Shown: in pieces, positions 43,925 to 52,636 of the stretch
How positions within the stretch are numbered: position 1 is the first letter of the stretch
Layout of the letters: each line of letters begins with the position of its first letter
Source of the DNA: Candidatus Dadabacteria bacterium
Lineage (GTDB): Bacteria > Desulfobacterota_D > UBA1144 > Nemesobacterales > Nemesobacteraceae
Reading direction: 5' to 3'
Assembly: GCA_951812735.1 (NCBI GenBank)
Contig: OX638332.1
Span: 206,508 to 270,507 of the forward strand
Length of the DNA: 64,000 bases
The notes under the pieces: generated by a model
Seen by the model: only the letters and a program-made list of their open reading frames with translations
The model's database searches: none
What the model was told of the DNA's origin: nothing
Program-made: the position numbers and the translations under genes

Positions 43925-46465
43925 TCAAAGCTCAAACTTGGTATTTAGAAACAATGTCCGTCCCAAGATGGAATCCAGGTACAACACCTGATCTTCACCT
44001 TGATCTGGACGGGATTGACCTTCGTTGCCGATATTCAACATGCCTCCGGTAAGCTCAAACCAGTTGAAGCCAAATGCTTTTTTCCAGTTAAGCGTGATGT
44101 CGTGCCCGATCCAGCGCCGGTAGCGTTTAGTCTCGTCATTGTTCCGGAAACCTGAAACCGCATGGGTGTTCCACTGCATGGTCAGATCGTTGCGGCCAGC
44201 GCGGAGAAGAATGTGCAAACGGTTGCGGGGAATATCTCCAGACTGAACTTGTCCGGCTATCCGCCTCTCGTAATTCATTACCCTCAACCAGTTGACATTG
44301 AACATGAAATTTGCCCAATCGGTCTTCAAGTCGGTTTTAATTCCGACGTCAACCCCGTCAACATCTGACTCTCCGCTGTTAGTAAAGAAGTTCTCAATTC
44401 TGCTTAACCGGCCGTCAGGACGTATGACTTTAACCGAGGGATAATCACCCAGTTCTCCTCTTCTTTCAAGACTTACGATAAGCTGCGGATCCAGCATGCT
44501 TGGTATGTCAGAAGTCCGCAGGCGAAACCACTCGGCGTTGGCATAAAATCGACCCCAGCCCGCCGAAACCCCGGCTGCAAAACTTTCGGTCTTATCCGGT
44601 TCCAAGCTCGGGTTAGCATCTTGAGTAAGTTCCACCTGCTCTCTGGAACAATCAGCTGTCACCGTATCCGCATCGCACACAAACGGGTAAGAGACAGATT
44701 TTTTTTCATACAACTCAAACAGCCCCGGGAAACGTGATCCCCGGCTCCAGGAAGCGCGAAGAGCCAGATTTGGCGTTACCCGATACAGAGCTGCTATACG
44801 ATGCGAGAATATTGTCGGTAGATCACTCGAATTCTCGTACCGGCCAGCCAGCGAAAGATCCAACGTATCGCCCAACGGTGCCGACATATGGCCGAAAACA
44901 CCTAAACGCCGGCGATCTATTTCTATAGAATTCAAAGTCTCTCCCAATATCTCTTCAGAGTCGACCAAATAGTCGTGGCGGTTGAAATATTCGTAGGTAT
45001 TGGTTTGTTTGTCGTACGCAAGCTGCAAACCTGTCTCCCAGTCAAGTTCGTTGCCTAAAATTTCAAACAAATGGCCATGGAGTGCCAGAGTGGTTTCAAT
45101 GTGGTGAAAATCTTTTTTCACATCTCTTCGCAGACTGCTTTCACTGATTGCCATTGTATGTTCTGCGGTTTCGGAGAGGGGGTTCTGAATATCATAATTT
45201 CCGTCACTAATGACGGCATTAATTGTCGGTCCGTGAATGTGAGTATGGCCTTTATCGATATAACTGTGATGGTTGTAGTGAATATCCCCGTGATAGCCTA
45301 TTTCACCTCCGATTTCACCTTCGATACCTACTTCAAGATCGTAATCTCTGGTATCTGTGTTCCATTGGCGGTTTCCATGCCCTAAAAAACTATGTTCGAC
45401 CATGATTTCCTGTGGGAAATTGCTGTTGTCAAGACCTTCGATATTGTTGATTATCTCTTGTTTCAGCATTTCGGTTGGCACAAAGGAAAAACCAGCAGAC
45501 TCAGGCGCCCGAAGCAGCCTTGTCTTTGATCTAGCCGCTCGGCCTTTAATATGAACAGCGGCTATGTTCCCAATGGGGTATTGGAAATTCATAAATACGT
45601 GATCGCTTTCTCTGCGCTGCAAATGCCATGAAATATCGGCATAGGCAAAACCGCAAACACTCCCGGATGTTTTGCCTGGGGGGTTTGTCAATATCCCTGT
45701 ATACACATTTTCGTCACAGTCGTTAAGCGGCCTTGCTATTTTTTCCCCGTCAGTTCCCGTAAGGAACAGGGTATTACCGCCTATCGACACGCCTTGGGTA
45801 CCAGCAAAGGAACCACCAGGGGTATATATCGCACGGCTGTAATCCCGATCTGCATCGCGGACTTCATTTCGTCGAAATATTTCTGCGCCGACGCTTAAAT
45901 GGCCCTGACCAAGGCTGTCACCCCAAAGCATGCTTAGATGTTCGGAATCGCCGCCTTCAGCGCGTGGACGTGAAATGCCCGATTGAATTTCAAGGCCTTT
46001 ATAATCTTTTCTGAAAATTATATTTATGACGCCGCTTGAGGCTTTTCCGATGTGAGGAGCACTTGCGCTGTCCTTAAGAATCTCGATACGTTCAATCGCT
46101 GAGATGGGTATGAGATCAAAGTCAATGTCAAAACTCGAGGCGTGTCGCCCATTTACCGCGACCGCGAAACGACCGGGTCCCAGGATAAAAGGTCTATGTG
46201 AACCGAAATCATTAAAACTCGATCTTTCCGAAAGCAGGTCGCTTAGTTTGGTTATACCGGAAAGTTCGATGTCTCGCTTGGTAATAACCACTACGGGGTG
46301 AAGCCTATCTGACATGACTTCCGAATACAGGCGACTACCCACAAGGATTTCTTCTTTCTCATTATCCTCTCGAGCCATTGTGTGTCCTGCCGTCAGAATC
46401 AGGAGCGTGAAAACGACGGTCAGAACCACAGTCAGATTGCCCGTTTCACAAAACTTGTGAGTCAT
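43925..46465 (-). CDS. TonB-dependent outer-membrane receptor
   Basis: 846 residues. A signal peptide (hydrophobic 11-28, cleavage near AGHTMA/RED) is followed by a TonB-box-like EEILVGSRLY segment, a plug domain with RDIELSGITKLSDLLSER near 62 and SSGVINIIFRKDYKGLEIQSG, and a 22-strand barrel ending FLNTKFEL. The C-terminal residue is Leu where most outer-membrane proteins end in Phe. Transport substrate unknown (siderophore, vitamin B12, carbohydrate are all possible). It is convergent with clpB, seven bases apart. Confidence 0.92.
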   Translation of the reverse strand: MTHKFCETGNLTVVLTVVFTLLILTAGHTMAREDNEKEEILVGSRLYSEVMSDRLHPVVVITKRDIELSGITKLSDLLSERSSFNDFGSHRPFILGPGRFAVAVNGRHASSFDIDFDLIPISAIERIEILKDSASAPHIGKASSGVINIIFRKDYKGLEIQSGISRPRAEGGDSEHLSMLWGDSLGQGHLSVGAEIFRRNEVRDADRDYSRAIYTPGGSFAGTQGVSIGGNTLFLTGTDGEKIARPLNDCDENVYTGILTNPPGKTSGSVCGFAYADISWHLQRRESDHVFMNFQYPIGNIAAVHIKGRAARSKTRLLRAPESAGFSFVPTEMLKQEIINNIEGLDNSNFPQEIMVEHSFLGHGNRQWNTDTRDYDLEVGIEGEIGGEIGYHGDIHYNHHSYIDKGHTHIHGPTINAVISDGNYDIQNPLSETAEHTMAISESSLRRDVKKDFHHIETTLALHGHLFEILGNELDWETGLQLAYDKQTNTYEYFNRHDYLVDSEEILGETLNSIEIDRRRLGVFGHMSAPLGDTLDLSLAGRYENSSDLPTIFSHRIAALYRVTPNLALRASWSRGSRFPGLFELYEKKSVSYPFVCDADTVTADCSREQVELTQDANPSLEPDKTESFAAGVSAGWGRFYANAEWFRLRTSDIPSMLDPQLIVSLERRGELGDYPSVKVIRPDGRLSRIENFFTNSGESDVDGVDVGIKTDLKTDWANFMFNVNWLRVMNYERRIAGQVQSGDIPRNRLHILLRAGRNDLTMQWNTHAVSGFRNNDETKRYRRWIGHDITLNWKKAFGFNWFELTGGMLNIGNEGQSRPDQGEDQVLYLDSILGRTLFLNTKFEL

Positions 46466-46563
46466 TGTTCACTCTTTTTTTTTACCAATCACTTGCGAGA
46501 CGCATCAATGAATACTTTATCTTTCCTCCTTACCTCAATCGAACTTCACTGCTGAAAAGGGCT

Positions 46564-46621
46564 GCAAAAAGACTTTTGCGCGGATACAGAGCGGCTTGTT
46601 GACTACAGGGAATTTGTTCCC
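46564..46621. other. Two small hairpins in the proS-TonB receptor gap
   Basis: GCAAAA-AGAC-TTTTGC at 46564-46579 and GGGAA-TTTG-TTCCC at 46608-46621. The second is followed by a T run on the plus strand, although both flanking genes read minus. They may form part of the receptor's leader or the end of the proS transcript. Nothing else is seen in this 163-bp gap. Confidence 0.3.
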
Positions 46622-46628
46622 GGTTTTT

Positions 46629-48362
46629 TCATTTTTCTTCAGCCAAAAGAGCCGCTATTTCTCCCGAGACTTCTTCCACGTCCACGGTTACCCTCTCGCC
46701 GGAGTTCCTGTTTTTTATCTCTACTTTGCCTTCTTTGAGATTTCTTCGCCCGATTGTAACTTGAATGGGGATTCCGAGCAGATCCGAATCCTTAAATTTC
46801 ACCCCGGCAGTTTCTGCCCTGTCATCAATCAGAACATCCGCTCCGTCGCGAAGAAGCGTTAAGTATATTTCCTCCGCCGCATCCTTCACGTCCTGCTGTT
46901 TCATATTTATCGGAAGCACGGAAACTTCAAACGGAGCCAGGGGGAAGGGGAATTTTATTCCGTACTCATCGTTATTCTGTTCTATGGCCGCTGCTACTGT
47001 TCTTCCTATTCCTATCCCGTAGCAACCCATAACAAGCGGTTTTTCCGCTCCGTTCTCGTCTACATAGGTAGCTCCCAAGGCTTCGCTATACTTGGTTCCC
47101 AGTTTGAAAACATGTCCGACCTCGATGCCCCTTGACGCCTTAAGAATCCCGTCTTTGGAAACGGGGCACGGATCCCCTTCCCTTGCCACCCTTATATCCG
47201 CGTAGGAATCAGCTTCAAAATCCCTCCCGGGGTTAACACCAATTATATGGTAGTTGCTCCTGTTGGCCCCCGTCACGGCGTTTTTCATGTTGCGAACGGA
47301 CTTGTCCGCAACAACCTTTACCTTTTTTCTTTTAAGTCCCACAGGTCCGCTGAATCCGAGGGGCCCACCCGAGACCTCCAAGATTGTCTGTGGATCGGCG
47401 AGCTCTGTGATATCACATCCAAGAAAGTTTCTAAGCTTGGTCAGACTGAGTTCTGTATCTCCTCTCACAAGAGCAACGACCGGTTCGGTTTCCGTCCTTA
47501 CTATAAGGGTTTTTATAAGTTCTTCCGTACCGACTTTTAAAAACTGCGCCACATCCTCAACCGTCTTAAGATCCGGGGTATGGATCTCGGAAATCCCGTC
47601 AAGCCCGGAGGTCGTTCTCAGCCCTTCCCTTTCGTCTTCTGAAACGCCGATTTTCGCAAGCTCGAGGTTGGCGGCGTAATCGGCTTCCGTGGAGCTCATT
47701 ATCACGTCTTCCCCGGTGTCGGCAATCACCATGAACTCATGAGAAAAACTTCCGCCTATGTTTCCTGAATCAGCGGAAACCACTCTGAATTCAAGGCCGC
47801 ATCTCTCAAATATGCGCACATAAGCGTCGTACATCGCCTGATAAGAGCGATCAGCCGCCTCATCTGAAACGTCAAAGCTGTAGGCGTCTTTCATTATGAA
47901 CTCGCGCGCCCTCATAACTCCGAACCGGGGGCGGATCTCATCCCTAAATTTCGTTTGGATCTGGTAAAAATTAACGGGAAGCTGCTTGTAGGAACGAATC
48001 TCCTTTCGCACTATGTCCGTTATTATTTCCTCATGCGTGGGTCCCAGGCAGAAATCACGCTCGGCGCGGTCCTTAAAGCGAAGCAGTTCCTTTCCGTAGT
48101 AATCCCACCTGGCACTTTCGATCCAGGGTTCGGCGGGAAGCACCGCGGGCATTAGAAGCTCGATTGCCCCGGCCCTGTTCATTTCCTCCCGTACTATGTT
48201 CTCGACTTTTCTTATGGATCTCAGCCCCAAAGGAAGGTAGTTATAGATCCCGGCCGCGAGTTTTCTTATCATGCCGGCTCTTACCATAAGCTTGTGACTT
48301 ACAATCTCGGCATCCGAAGGATCTTCTTTAACCGTGGGTATGAAATAAGAAGAAAACCTCAT
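46629..48362 (-). CDS. proS: Prolyl-tRNA synthetase, bacterial type
   Basis: Charges tRNA-Pro and edits mischarged Ala-tRNA-Pro. 577 residues with the class II motifs 1 and 2 (GAIELLMPAVLP; FRDEIRPRFGVMRAREFIMKDAYSF near 140), a YbaK-type editing insertion in the middle (about 225-395), motif 3 MGCYGIGIGRTVAA near 443 and the anticodon-binding domain. AAAGGAG precedes the ATG. It follows ispG by 63 bases on the same strand; ispG-proS order is common in bacteria. Confidence 0.96.
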   Translation of the reverse strand: MRFSSYFIPTVKEDPSDAEIVSHKLMVRAGMIRKLAAGIYNYLPLGLRSIRKVENIVREEMNRAGAIELLMPAVLPAEPWIESARWDYYGKELLRFKDRAERDFCLGPTHEEIITDIVRKEIRSYKQLPVNFYQIQTKFRDEIRPRFGVMRAREFIMKDAYSFDVSDEAADRSYQAMYDAYVRIFERCGLEFRVVSADSGNIGGSFSHEFMVIADTGEDVIMSSTEADYAANLELAKIGVSEDEREGLRTTSGLDGISEIHTPDLKTVEDVAQFLKVGTEELIKTLIVRTETEPVVALVRGDTELSLTKLRNFLGCDITELADPQTILEVSGGPLGFSGPVGLKRKKVKVVADKSVRNMKNAVTGANRSNYHIIGVNPGRDFEADSYADIRVAREGDPCPVSKDGILKASRGIEVGHVFKLGTKYSEALGATYVDENGAEKPLVMGCYGIGIGRTVAAAIEQNNDEYGIKFPFPLAPFEVSVLPINMKQQDVKDAAEEIYLTLLRDGADVLIDDRAETAGVKFKDSDLLGIPIQVTIGRRNLKEGKVEIKNRNSGERVTVDVEEVSGEIAALLAEEK

Positions 48363-48425
48363 CCGTCTTTCTCCTTTAAAGCAATTTAAAATTCAGCAGG
48401 GAAGCAGTTTAGTGGGGTTTTAAGT

Positions 48426-49484
48426 TCAGTTGACGTAGTTTTTTTCTATTTCCTTAACAAGTTCCCCGACCAAATCGGCTTCTCTGAAAGATTTTATTAA
48501 TTTTCCGTCCCGATAAAGCATTCCCTTTCCCCTTCCCCCCGCTATTCCTATATCGGCTTCCGCGGCCTCACCAGGCCCGTTAACAACGCAACCCAGTATG
48601 GCGACTTTAACCGGTCTTTGGAGGTTAAAACCGGAAACACCTTGCTCAACTTCCGAGACAAGTTTTTCAAGATCGATTTCAAGCCGTCCGCATCCGGGAC
48701 ACGAGATAAGTTCGATCCCGTTGTTCCTCATTCCCAGGGACCTCAGTATGTTCATCCCCACAACGATTTCTTCCACCGGATCGCCCGTTAAAGAAACCCT
48801 GATTGTGTCTCCTATACCTTCGGCTAGGAGCGCCCCGATTCCTATCGAGGATTTCACAGTTCCCATTCCAGGGGTTCCAGCTTCGGTAACTCCCAGGTGG
48901 AGAGGATATTCGGTTTTTTCCGCGAGCATTCTGTACGCAGCGATCATTTTCCTTACGTCGGTGGATTTAACGGAAATCTTTATGTCGTAAAAATCAAGGT
49001 CCTCGAGTATGCGCACATGCCTCATCGCGCTTTCAACCAAGGCTTCCGCGGTGGGGTGGTCGTACTTTCTGAGTATGTCTTTTTCAAGAGAACCCGAGTT
49101 TACGCCTATTCTTATGGGAACTCTTCTTTCCCTGCAGGCATCAACCACGGCCTTTATTCTGTATCTGGCACCGATGTTTCCGGGATTTATTCTCATCCCG
49201 TCAACTCCCTGCTTTATTGATTCAAGGGCAAGTTTGTAATCAAAGTGTATGTCTGAAACCAAGGGGATTTTTATCTCTTTTCGTATCGCTCCCAAAGCCT
49301 TTGCGGCATCCATGTCCGGAACGGCGACCCTGACGATGTCACAACCGGCCTCCTCAAGCCTTTTTATCTGGGAGACTGTAGAGGCGACATCTCTTGTGTC
49401 GGTAATGGTCATTGACTGAACCGATACGGGAGCTCCCCCGCCTATTTTCACGTCACCGATTGATATCTGCCGGGATTGTCTCAT
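48426..49484 (-). CDS. ispG: 4-hydroxy-3-methylbut-2-enyl diphosphate synthase (flavodoxin)
   Basis: Reductive step of the MEP isoprenoid pathway, converting MEcPP to HMBPP with a 4Fe-4S cluster. 352 residues. N-terminal TIM barrel (GGGAPVSVQSMT, GCDIVRVAVPD) and C-terminal cluster domain with SCPGCGR near 260 and ILGCVVNGPGEA near 298, giving the three cluster Cys. Strong TTGACA...TAGCAT promoter just upstream; the predicted transcript starts about six bases before the ATG, so it may be essentially leaderless. Confidence 0.96.
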   Translation of the reverse strand: MRQSRQISIGDVKIGGGAPVSVQSMTITDTRDVASTVSQIKRLEEAGCDIVRVAVPDMDAAKALGAIRKEIKIPLVSDIHFDYKLALESIKQGVDGMRINPGNIGARYRIKAVVDACRERRVPIRIGVNSGSLEKDILRKYDHPTAEALVESAMRHVRILEDLDFYDIKISVKSTDVRKMIAAYRMLAEKTEYPLHLGVTEAGTPGMGTVKSSIGIGALLAEGIGDTIRVSLTGDPVEEIVVGMNILRSLGMRNNGIELISCPGCGRLEIDLEKLVSEVEQGVSGFNLQRPVKVAILGCVVNGPGEAAEADIGIAGGRGKGMLYRDGKLIKSFREADLVGELVKEIEKNYVN

Positions 49485-49496
49485 GACTTGCGGAAA

Positions 49497-49525
49497 ATGC
49501 TATTGAATAGTTAATATAGTGTCAA
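49497..49525 (-). promoter_or_regulatory. Promoter of ispG-proS
   Basis: On the minus strand, TTGACA (49525-49520) and TAGCAT (49502-49497) are separated by 17 bases. The -10 element ends 13 bases before the ispG ATG. Confidence 0.65.
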
Positions 49526-49621
49526 GAAAGCGTAAGGCCGAATATACGTTCTGAAGAATTTTTCAACTCAGTTAATATCCTAAAGGTCTTTATTTCTTTT
49601 GAAGAGTCCGACAAAGGACAA

Positions 49622-49667
49622 GAAACAACCTGGATGGCACGGAGAAAAGCCGGTCCAGACAGGTTTC
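49622..49667 (+). promoter_or_regulatory. Structured leader upstream of the SufT-like gene
   Basis: GAAAC-aa-CCTG (49622-49632) pairs with CAGGTTTC (49660-49667) around a 27-base insert that contains GGC/GCC and TGGA/TCCA pairing options. It lies 43 bases before the SufT-like ATG, in a 225-bp spacer with no other gene. It matches no riboswitch consensus I can recall. Pairing may be chance. Confidence 0.3.
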
Positions 49668-49709
49668 TTACAGTTAGTAATAAAGAAGAAAACCAGGAGG
49701 CAAGAAATC

Positions 49710-50114
49710 ATGGGGATAAAAAAAATAATTCAGATAGACAGGGGCGGTTCCTCGAAAGATAAAAGCGGCGTGTCTTTTACCAAGTTTGAAAAGAAGAAAA
49801 AATCCGAAGACAGCCCCGAAATAACAGAAGAAATCGTCTACGGTGCTCTTAAGGATGTGTACGATCCCGAGCTTCCCGTGAGCATAGTGGATCTTGGGCT
49901 TATTTACGATACCAAGATTTCCGGGAAAAACGTCCAGATCAAGATGACCCTTACTACCCCCGGGTGCTCTATGGGAGCACAGATAGCAGGCCAGGCCGAG
50001 ATGGCCCTTAAAAACGTGGGAGCCGATAACGTTCTTATAGAAGTAATATGGGATCCTCCCTGGAACCCCGACATGATATCCGAAGAAGGAAAAAAGAAAC
50101 TGGGTATCACTTAA
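49710..50114 (+). CDS. SufT/MIP18-like (DUF59) Fe-S assembly protein
   Basis: 134 residues from the ATG at 49710, preceded by CAGGAGG. The frame opens 37 codons earlier, but that part resembles no DUF59 protein. A lysine-rich N terminus (KFEKKKKSED) leads into the DUF59 domain with DPELPVSIVDLGLIY near 61, the Cys in TLTTPGCSMG near 91 and WDPPWNPDM near 118. MIP18/SufT-type proteins aid Fe-S maturation of target enzymes. The gene ends 15 bases before mrp and is probably co-transcribed. Confidence 0.9.
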   Translation: MGIKKIIQIDRGGSSKDKSGVSFTKFEKKKKSEDSPEITEEIVYGALKDVYDPELPVSIVDLGLIYDTKISGKNVQIKMTLTTPGCSMGAQIAGQAEMALKNVGADNVLIEVIWDPPWNPDMISEEGKKKLGIT

Positions 50115-50129
50115 GGGGGGATTTTCCGC

Positions 50130-51176
50130 GTGGAACTAACCAGAGAACGGATAATAAAAGTCCTCAAGAGTGTTAACTATCCTGGATTCAACCGGGACAT
50201 AATATCTTTCGGCCTCGTGAAGGACATTCTTGTGGAAGGTTCGAAAGTAACCCTCTCCATAGTGCTTCCCAAACCCGATCAGAAGCTTCAGTCTGCAATT
50301 GAAGAGGAAGTCCGAAAAGCCATCTTCGGCATACCCGGAGTTGAAGACCTCTCGATGAAGATCGGCTCGCGACCGCAGAAGCAGATAACCGCCGACGCAG
50401 GTGGCGAAAAGAGCAAGCTTCCAGACATAAAGTACTACATAGCTGTCGCAAGCGGCAAGGGGGGAGTAGGCAAATCAACGATAGCGACCAACCTTTCCCT
50501 GGCAATTTCCAAGAAAAGAGAGAAAGTCGGGCTTATGGATGCCGACATATGGGGACCGAGCGCTCCCTTAATGATGGGCATAAGTGAAAAACCCCGAGCG
50601 ACTGCCGACGACAAGATCGTCCCCATAGAAAAATTCGGTCTCAAGGTGATGTCCATCGGGTTTCTCGTGAACGAGGAAGACGCCGTGATATGGAGAGGAC
50701 CCATGGTGCACGGAGCGATAAAGCAGTTTATTGAGGACGTTGAGTGGAGCGGAACCGATTATCTGGTAATTGACCTTCCTCCGGGTACGGGAGACGCCCA
50801 GCTTTCTCTGGCACAGACAGCTCCAATAAGCGGAGGGGTCATAGTAACCACTCCGCAGGACGTAGCCCTAGTGGACGTGAGAAGGGGGATACTGATGTTT
50901 AATAAACTCAATATTCCCATTGTTGGAATAGTGGAGAACATGAGTTATCTCGATATGCCAGATGTAGACGGGAAGATCGACATATTCGGCAGGGGTGGAG
51001 GAAGACGGATGGCGGAGAAGTTTGAAGTCCCGTTTCTGGGAGAGATCCCCATTGATCCCAGGATAAGAATCGGCGGAGATAATGGAACCCCCATTGTGGA
51101 ATCTGACCCGCAAAGCGCCGCTGGGAAGGCCTTTTTTGAAATCGCAGACAGAATACTTGAATCCATAGAAAACTGA
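50130..51176 (+). CDS. mrp: Mrp/ApbC-type Fe-S carrier ATPase lacking the CxxC motif
   Basis: 348 residues from a GTG. An N-terminal DUF59 domain (1-90) is followed by a ParA/Mrp P-loop, ASGKGGVGKSTIATNLSLA, with deviant Walker A near 108-115, and DLPPGTGDAQLSL near 212. The usual C-terminal CxxC that holds the bridging cluster (CPxC after MSY) reads MPDVDGK, as in a subgroup of bacterial and cyanobacterial Mrp proteins. It could carry a cluster by other ligands, or act differently. The AAGGGGGG site is 11 bases upstream. SufT-like and Mrp side by side suggest one Fe-S delivery unit. Confidence 0.92.
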   Translation: MELTRERIIKVLKSVNYPGFNRDIISFGLVKDILVEGSKVTLSIVLPKPDQKLQSAIEEEVRKAIFGIPGVEDLSMKIGSRPQKQITADAGGEKSKLPDIKYYIAVASGKGGVGKSTIATNLSLAISKKREKVGLMDADIWGPSAPLMMGISEKPRATADDKIVPIEKFGLKVMSIGFLVNEEDAVIWRGPMVHGAIKQFIEDVEWSGTDYLVIDLPPGTGDAQLSLAQTAPISGGVIVTTPQDVALVDVRRGILMFNKLNIPIVGIVENMSYLDMPDVDGKIDIFGRGGGRRMAEKFEVPFLGEIPIDPRIRIGGDNGTPIVESDPQSAAGKAFFEIADRILESIEN

Positions 51177-51225
51177 CCGGCCGACACAACCACTCTGTCG
51201 ACTTTTAATAGATCCTGAACCAATC

Positions 51226-51268
51226 ATCTGATCCCGCAGTCAAAGATCTAGACAACTCTTGATCAGAT
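51226..51268. repeat. 8-bp inverted repeat after mrp
   Basis: ATCTGATC (51226-51233) and GATCAGAT (51261-51268), 27 bases apart, in the 187-bp mrp-dnaJ spacer. No T run follows, so it is not a clear terminator. Significance uncertain. Confidence 0.25.
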
Positions 51269-51363
51269 TTAAGAAGACTTTCAAAAAAACATGACCCTAG
51301 CCAATTCCCCTGAATCTCAAGTAAAATTGTAAAAAGCATGAAAAAACCGGGGTTTTTATTTTC

Positions 51364-52314
51364 ATGAACACAGAAAAAGATTTTTACGCAATACTCGGCC
51401 TGTCACGGAACGCAACGCAGGACCAGATAAAAAAAGCGTACAGGAACCTCGCCAGGAAACATCACCCCGATATGAATCAGGGAGATAAAAGATCCGAGGA
51501 GAAATTCAAAGAGATCCAGCACGCTTACGAAACTCTTTCCGACCCGGAGAAGAGAAAAACCTATGATATGTTCGGGACAGCCGGTTTTGGAGGACAAAGA
51601 CCGGGAGGCGGTGGAAGTTACAGGCAGCATTCCCGGGGTTTTCCGGGCATAGACGAGATCTTCAAAGATATCTTTTCCCAGGGAGGTGCATCCTACGGTA
51701 TGGGTGGAGCCGGGGGAGGTTTCGGGGATATCTTCGATTTCGGCACCACGCGACAGCAACCGAGAAAACCGAGAAACACCCGGCATGCCGTAACCCTTGA
51801 TTTTGAAACCGCCGTAAAAGGGGGAGAAAAAGAACTTCTCGTAAAATCCCCGGAGGGTGAAACGAAAAAAATAACGGTCAAGATCCCTGCAGGAGTAAAA
51901 ACCGGTTCCAAGGTAAGACTGCCGGGTAAGGGGGAACAACTAAACTCCATGGCCGGGGACCTGATACTCGAAATAAAGGTTTTGTCCCACCCGGTTTTCA
52001 GAAGAGAGAATGACGATATATACATTGATCTTCCCTTAACGGTTTATGAGGCTGCCTTGGGAACGCTGGTCGACGTGCCGACCGTGGAGAGCCCTGTAAA
52101 ACTTACGATTCCTCCAGGGGTTGGAAGCGGCACAAAAATGCGACTTAAAGAAAAAGGGGTTAGGAATCCCAAAACCGCCAAGAGGGGAGATCAGTTTGTG
52201 GTTGTTCAGATAGCAATGCCGCAGGAATCCGATAAAGACATGGAAGACCTCATGAGCGAGATAAAGGAAAAATATCCCTACGACCCTAGAAAAAAATTCC
52301 GCCAGTATCTATAA
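51364..52314 (+). CDS. cbpA: CbpA-type DnaJ co-chaperone
   Basis: 316 residues. J domain at 4-70 with HPD at 34-36, a Gly-rich stretch (GFGGQRPGGGG to GGFGDIF) and two DnaJ_C beta domains, but no zinc-finger CxxCxGxG repeats, which marks the CbpA/DnaJB class. It stimulates DnaK ATPase and loads substrates. No dnaK or grpE is adjacent; clpB, its disaggregase partner, lies 7.5 kb upstream. The DUF1844 gene follows after 49 bases. Confidence 0.93.
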   Translation: MNTEKDFYAILGLSRNATQDQIKKAYRNLARKHHPDMNQGDKRSEEKFKEIQHAYETLSDPEKRKTYDMFGTAGFGGQRPGGGGSYRQHSRGFPGIDEIFKDIFSQGGASYGMGGAGGGFGDIFDFGTTRQQPRKPRNTRHAVTLDFETAVKGGEKELLVKSPEGETKKITVKIPAGVKTGSKVRLPGKGEQLNSMAGDLILEIKVLSHPVFRRENDDIYIDLPLTVYEAALGTLVDVPTVESPVKLTIPPGVGSGTKMRLKEKGVRNPKTAKRGDQFVVVQIAMPQESDKDMEDLMSEIKEKYPYDPRKKFRQYL

Positions 52315-52363
52315 TTGATCCGGTGGAGTTAAGAACATACCTAATCAAGGAGAGTGCTTTACT

Positions 52364-52627
52364 GTGAGTGAAGAAAGAGATGAATTAACAATGGATTTTT
52401 CGGGGTTTATTCTTTCGTTAAATGCCTCTGCTCTTATTCACTTGGGAGAAATTCCCGACCCGCACTCAAAAAAAAGAGAAGTTAACATTCCCGCCGCCAA
52501 GCACACCATAACCATACTCGAAATACTGGCGGAGAAAACCGAGGGGAACCTTACAGAAGAGGAAAAGCAGCTTCTCGACGACATGATTTACAACATCCGC
52601 ATGAAATACGTAAAGTCCCTGAGCTGA
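52364..52627 (+). CDS. DUF1844 protein
   Basis: 87 residues from GTG. The pattern DFSGFILSLNASALIHLGEIPDP followed by two helices, IPAAKHTITILEILAEKTEGN and EEEKQLLDDMIYNIRMKYV, is the DUF1844 family, known mainly from Deltaproteobacteria and related groups. Function unknown; mostly helical, no membrane segment or metal motif. Plus-strand neighbour of the dnaJ-type gene and convergent with pfkB, ten bases apart. Confidence 0.9.
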   Translation: MSEERDELTMDFSGFILSLNASALIHLGEIPDPHSKKREVNIPAAKHTITILEILAEKTEGNLTEEEKQLLDDMIYNIRMKYVKSLS

Positions 52628-52636
52628 TTTTCTCTT

